Positions 62,256 to 64,000 of a stretch of 64,000 bases of DNA are shown here, one piece after another. The DNA comes from Methylophaga sp. OBS1 (GTDB lineage: Bacteria > Pseudomonadota > Gammaproteobacteria > Nitrosococcales > Methylophagaceae). The notes below the pieces were generated by a model that was not told the DNA's origin, did not search any database, and worked only from the letters and a program-made list of their open reading frames with translations. The position numbers and the translations under genes are program-made. How positions within the stretch are numbered: the first letter of the stretch is position 1; every line of letters begins with the position of its first letter. The DNA lies in NCBI RefSeq assembly GCF_026319365.1, contig NZ_JAPDMS010000001.1, positions 196,600 through 260,599 on the forward strand, read 5' to 3'.

Positions 62256-62948
62256 TTAAACGTTGGCTTTGGCCAGTTCCTCACGCATTTCAGCAATGAT
62301 GCTCTCATATTTGTTGGGATCACTGTCTTTGGCAGCACCGAATACGGCGGAACCGGCCACGAATGTGCGGGCACCGGCTTCAGCGATTTCACGGATGTTT
62401 TTGACGTTGACGCCGCCATCAATTTCCAGATCGATGTCATAACCACTTTCGTCGATCATTTTGCGTGCCTGACGCAGCTTATCCAGTGTATGTGGAATGA
62501 ACTTCTGACCACCAAAACCGGGGTTGACTGACATCAGCAGAATACGGTCGACTTTGTCCAGCACGTGTTCGGCCAGAGACAGTGGCGTAGCCGGGTTGAA
62601 TACCAGACCGGTTTTGCAGCCTTCTGCTTTAACCAGTTGCAGACTGCGGTCAATATGCTCGGAGGCTTCGGGGTGGAAGGTGATGAAAGTCGCGCCGGCT
62701 TTGGCAAAGTCAGGGATGATTCGGTCAACCGGTTTGACCATCAGATGGACGTCGATTTCATGCGTTACACCGTGCTTACGCAGCGCGTCACAGACCAGCG
62801 GACCAATGGTCAGATTGGGCACATAGTGATTGTCCATGACGTCGAAGTGAACGATGTCGGCACCTGATGCCAGTACGTTATCGACTTCTTCACCCAGGCG
62901 GGCAAAATCCGCAGACAGAATAGACGGAGCAATTTTGAATTCAGCCAT
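62256..62948 (-). CDS. rpe: Ribulose-phosphate 3-epimerase
   Basis: The 230-residue TIM barrel starts [18 protein letters not shown] and contains [17 protein letters not shown] and [12 protein letters not shown]. It interconverts ribulose and xylulose 5-phosphate in the pentose-phosphate and ribulose-monophosphate pathways, the latter relevant to a methylotroph. It is the first gene of the rpe-gph-trpEGDC run and is divergent from the DUF3530-like gene. Confidence 0.97.
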   Translation of the reverse strand: MAEFKIAPSILSADFARLGEEVDNVLASGADIVHFDVMDNHYVPNLTIGPLVCDALRKHGVTHEIDVHLMVKPVDRIIPDFAKAGATFITFHPEASEHIDRSLQLVKAEGCKTGLVFNPATPLSLAEHVLDKVDRILLMSVNPGFGGQKFIPHTLDKLRQARKMIDESGYDIDLEIDGGVNVKNIREIAEAGARTFVAGSAVFGAAKDSDPNKYESIIAEMREELAKANV

Positions 62949-63077
62949 GTTGTTCTCTCTTAAAACTTTAGGTTTAGAAATGCTGTATAAACCCGATACT
63001 TTACCGTATCAGGTCTGATTTTTCAGCTTTTGAAAAGATTCCGCAGTCATTATACTGGGGATGGCATTAACGAGAGG

Positions 63078-63959
63078 GTGGAGCGTGGTTTGCAAAAGGT
63101 TTTAAAAAGCGGTCTTCTGGCGGCGATATTTGTGTTGAGTCAGGGTCTCGCAACCGCCGAAGATGACACCAAACCCGCGCAGGTAGACAGCTCTGTCATC
63201 AGCCAGGCTGGTGAGGTCAACGGTTACCTGGCGCTGCCGGTAGGGGATACCCGTATCGACGCGACACTGATTAATGATCGACTGGGCAAGTCTTACGGGA
63301 AAGTACTGATTCTGCATGACAGCAATGCCGGCATCGATAGTCCGGGCTTGATCAATACCCTGCGTGAGGGGTTGCCTAACTCGGGCTGGACAACCATGAC
63401 GGTGGCGCTGACTTACCCCAGAGAACCTGGCATTTTTCTCTCCAGTAATGCTGCATCCATGGCTCAGCCGACAGTCGATGCCAGTCAAGCAAGCGCCGGC
63501 TTGCCCGCTGATAATGCAACAGCTGACCAAGACCCGGACACAGAAAAAAAACCTGAACTGCCGGATAATGCGACCCGTCTCAACGCCGCACTGGCTTATC
63601 TTGATTCACAGCAAACGGGTACAACCGTTGTTCTGGCTCTAGGTGAGGCCGCGCGTCTAACCGATGCGCTGGCCGAACAGATGGGAGAACAACGTGGTTT
63701 AATCTGGATTCGTCCCATGCTTGAGCTTGAGGCTATGCCAGCAATTACACCCATACTTGATATTGCGCCTACTGTGCCCGGTTCAATGAATAATCTGGCC
63801 AGAGACCGTCTGGTTTTTATGAAGCAACAGCAGACCACAGCGTATGACCAGCGACGCATTAACGGTGCCGGCTTTCGCTTCTATGGTTTTGAGTCCAGGG
63901 TATTGAGTTATGTGCGTGGCTGGCTGCACAAACAGTTCGTCAGCGAGGAACCGAACTGA
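63078..63959 (+). CDS. DUF3530-like secreted protein
   Basis: The protein has 293 residues from a GTG at 63078. A hydrophobic signal segment (LKSGLLAAIFVLSQGLATA) is followed by a mature domain with VNGYLALPVGDTRIDATLI and KVLILHDSNAGIDSP, an alpha/beta-hydrolase-like arrangement seen in DUF3530 proteins. The linker near 140-165 is rich in Ala, Asp and Pro. The start is uncertain: GTG 63078, TTG 63090 (with a better-placed GGAG) and TTG 63030 are all in frame. Its stop overlaps the next start (TGATG). The function is unknown. Confidence 0.65.
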   Translation: MERGLQKVLKSGLLAAIFVLSQGLATAEDDTKPAQVDSSVISQAGEVNGYLALPVGDTRIDATLINDRLGKSYGKVLILHDSNAGIDSPGLINTLREGLPNSGWTTMTVALTYPREPGIFLSSNAASMAQPTVDASQASAGLPADNATADQDPDTEKKPELPDNATRLNAALAYLDSQQTGTTVVLALGEAARLTDALAEQMGEQRGLIWIRPMLELEAMPAITPILDIAPTVPGSMNNLARDRLVFMKQQQTTAYDQRRINGAGFRFYGFESRVLSYVRGWLHKQFVSEEPN

Positions 63960-64000
63960 TGCGCATATACGGCGATGGTACGCTGATTCACCAGGCTCAG
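63959..64000 (+). CDS. N-terminal fragment of a further gene, cut by the window end
   Basis: An ATG overlaps the DUF3530-like stop by one base and opens a frame of 14 codons (MRIYGDGTLIHQAQ) to the window edge. It is too short to identify. The overlap suggests translational coupling. Confidence 0.5.
   Translation, partial: MRIYGDGTLIHQAQ

Noticed and set aside
1..64000. CRISPR arrays, insertion sequences, prophage or integrative elements
   Set aside because: No regularly spaced repeats, transposase, integrase or phage structural genes were seen, and the two tRNA genes show no adjacent duplicated 3' ends.

Overview
The window reads as a chromosomal segment of a methylotrophic gammaproteobacterium, most like Methylophaga or a close relative (inference). 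The reasons are a dimethylamine-oxidation cluster in dmmDABC order, a sucrose-phosphate synthase / sucrose phosphatase / fructokinase / amylosucrase operon of the kind described in halotolerant methylotrophs, and gammaproteobacterial housekeeping order (recA-recX-alaS-lysC-csrA-tRNA-Ser-tRNA-Arg; yhfA-type osmC divergent from crp; rpe-gph-trpEGDC). No transposase, integrase, phage gene or CRISPR array was seen, so this is core plus accessory chromosome.

Layout. 0.1-1.6 kb: a TorF-type outer-membrane protein, then a 766-bp stretch without a conventional gene that holds two copies of a degenerate ~115-bp repeat and two small ORFs with good ribosome-binding sites. 1.6-9.7 kb: cofactor and methylated-amine block: folE2, a RibB protein with a degraded RibA half, a guanidine-II riboswitch with a Gdx-type exporter, an APC permease and dmmDABC. 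FolE2 (folate/pterin) and RibB (flavin) would supply cofactors used by the dmm enzymes. 9.7-13.6 kb: a membrane PAS protein without output domain, divergent from a NarX/NarL-like two-component pair. 13.7-19.7 kb: mixed metabolism: EutQ-like cupin, trans-sulfuration enzyme, molybdopterin oxidoreductase, small periplasmic protein, a gamma-glutamylcyclotransferase-like protein and a 2OG-Fe(II) oxygenase-like protein.

19.8-25.7 kb: sps-spp-fruK-ams with overlapping starts, making sucrose (compatible solute) and recycling it. 25.7-29 kb: a DCC thiol protein, then cryptochrome-DASH and a second photolyase-family gene overlapping by one base. 29-33.5 kb: an LHPP-like HAD phosphatase, the AMMECR1 / Memo / radical-SAM trio, a DUF2726-like membrane-anchored protein and a helix-turn-helix protein with a nearly pure lysine tail. 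33.5-44.7 kb: signalling: an SBP-PAS-GGDEF-EAL protein, a PAS chemoreceptor, then a compact three-gene operon of a GGCT-like protein, a degenerate metallo-beta-lactamase-fold protein and a 1692-residue pseudokinase-ATPase-GAF-diguanylate cyclase. That operon is the best candidate here for an undescribed system.

44.7-54 kb: tRNA-Arg(ACG), tRNA-Ser(GCT), csrA, lysC, alaS, recX, recA and pncC on the minus strand, with mutS divergent. 54-57.6 kb: YcgL, a VOC protein, a DUF885 peptidase-like protein, YhfA-type OsmC, and crp. 57.6-64 kb: trpC, trpD, trpG, trpE, gph and rpe on the minus strand, a DUF3530-like protein divergent from them, and the first 14 codons of a further gene cut by the window end.

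All calls rest on reading the sequence and recalled family motifs. No database search was run.
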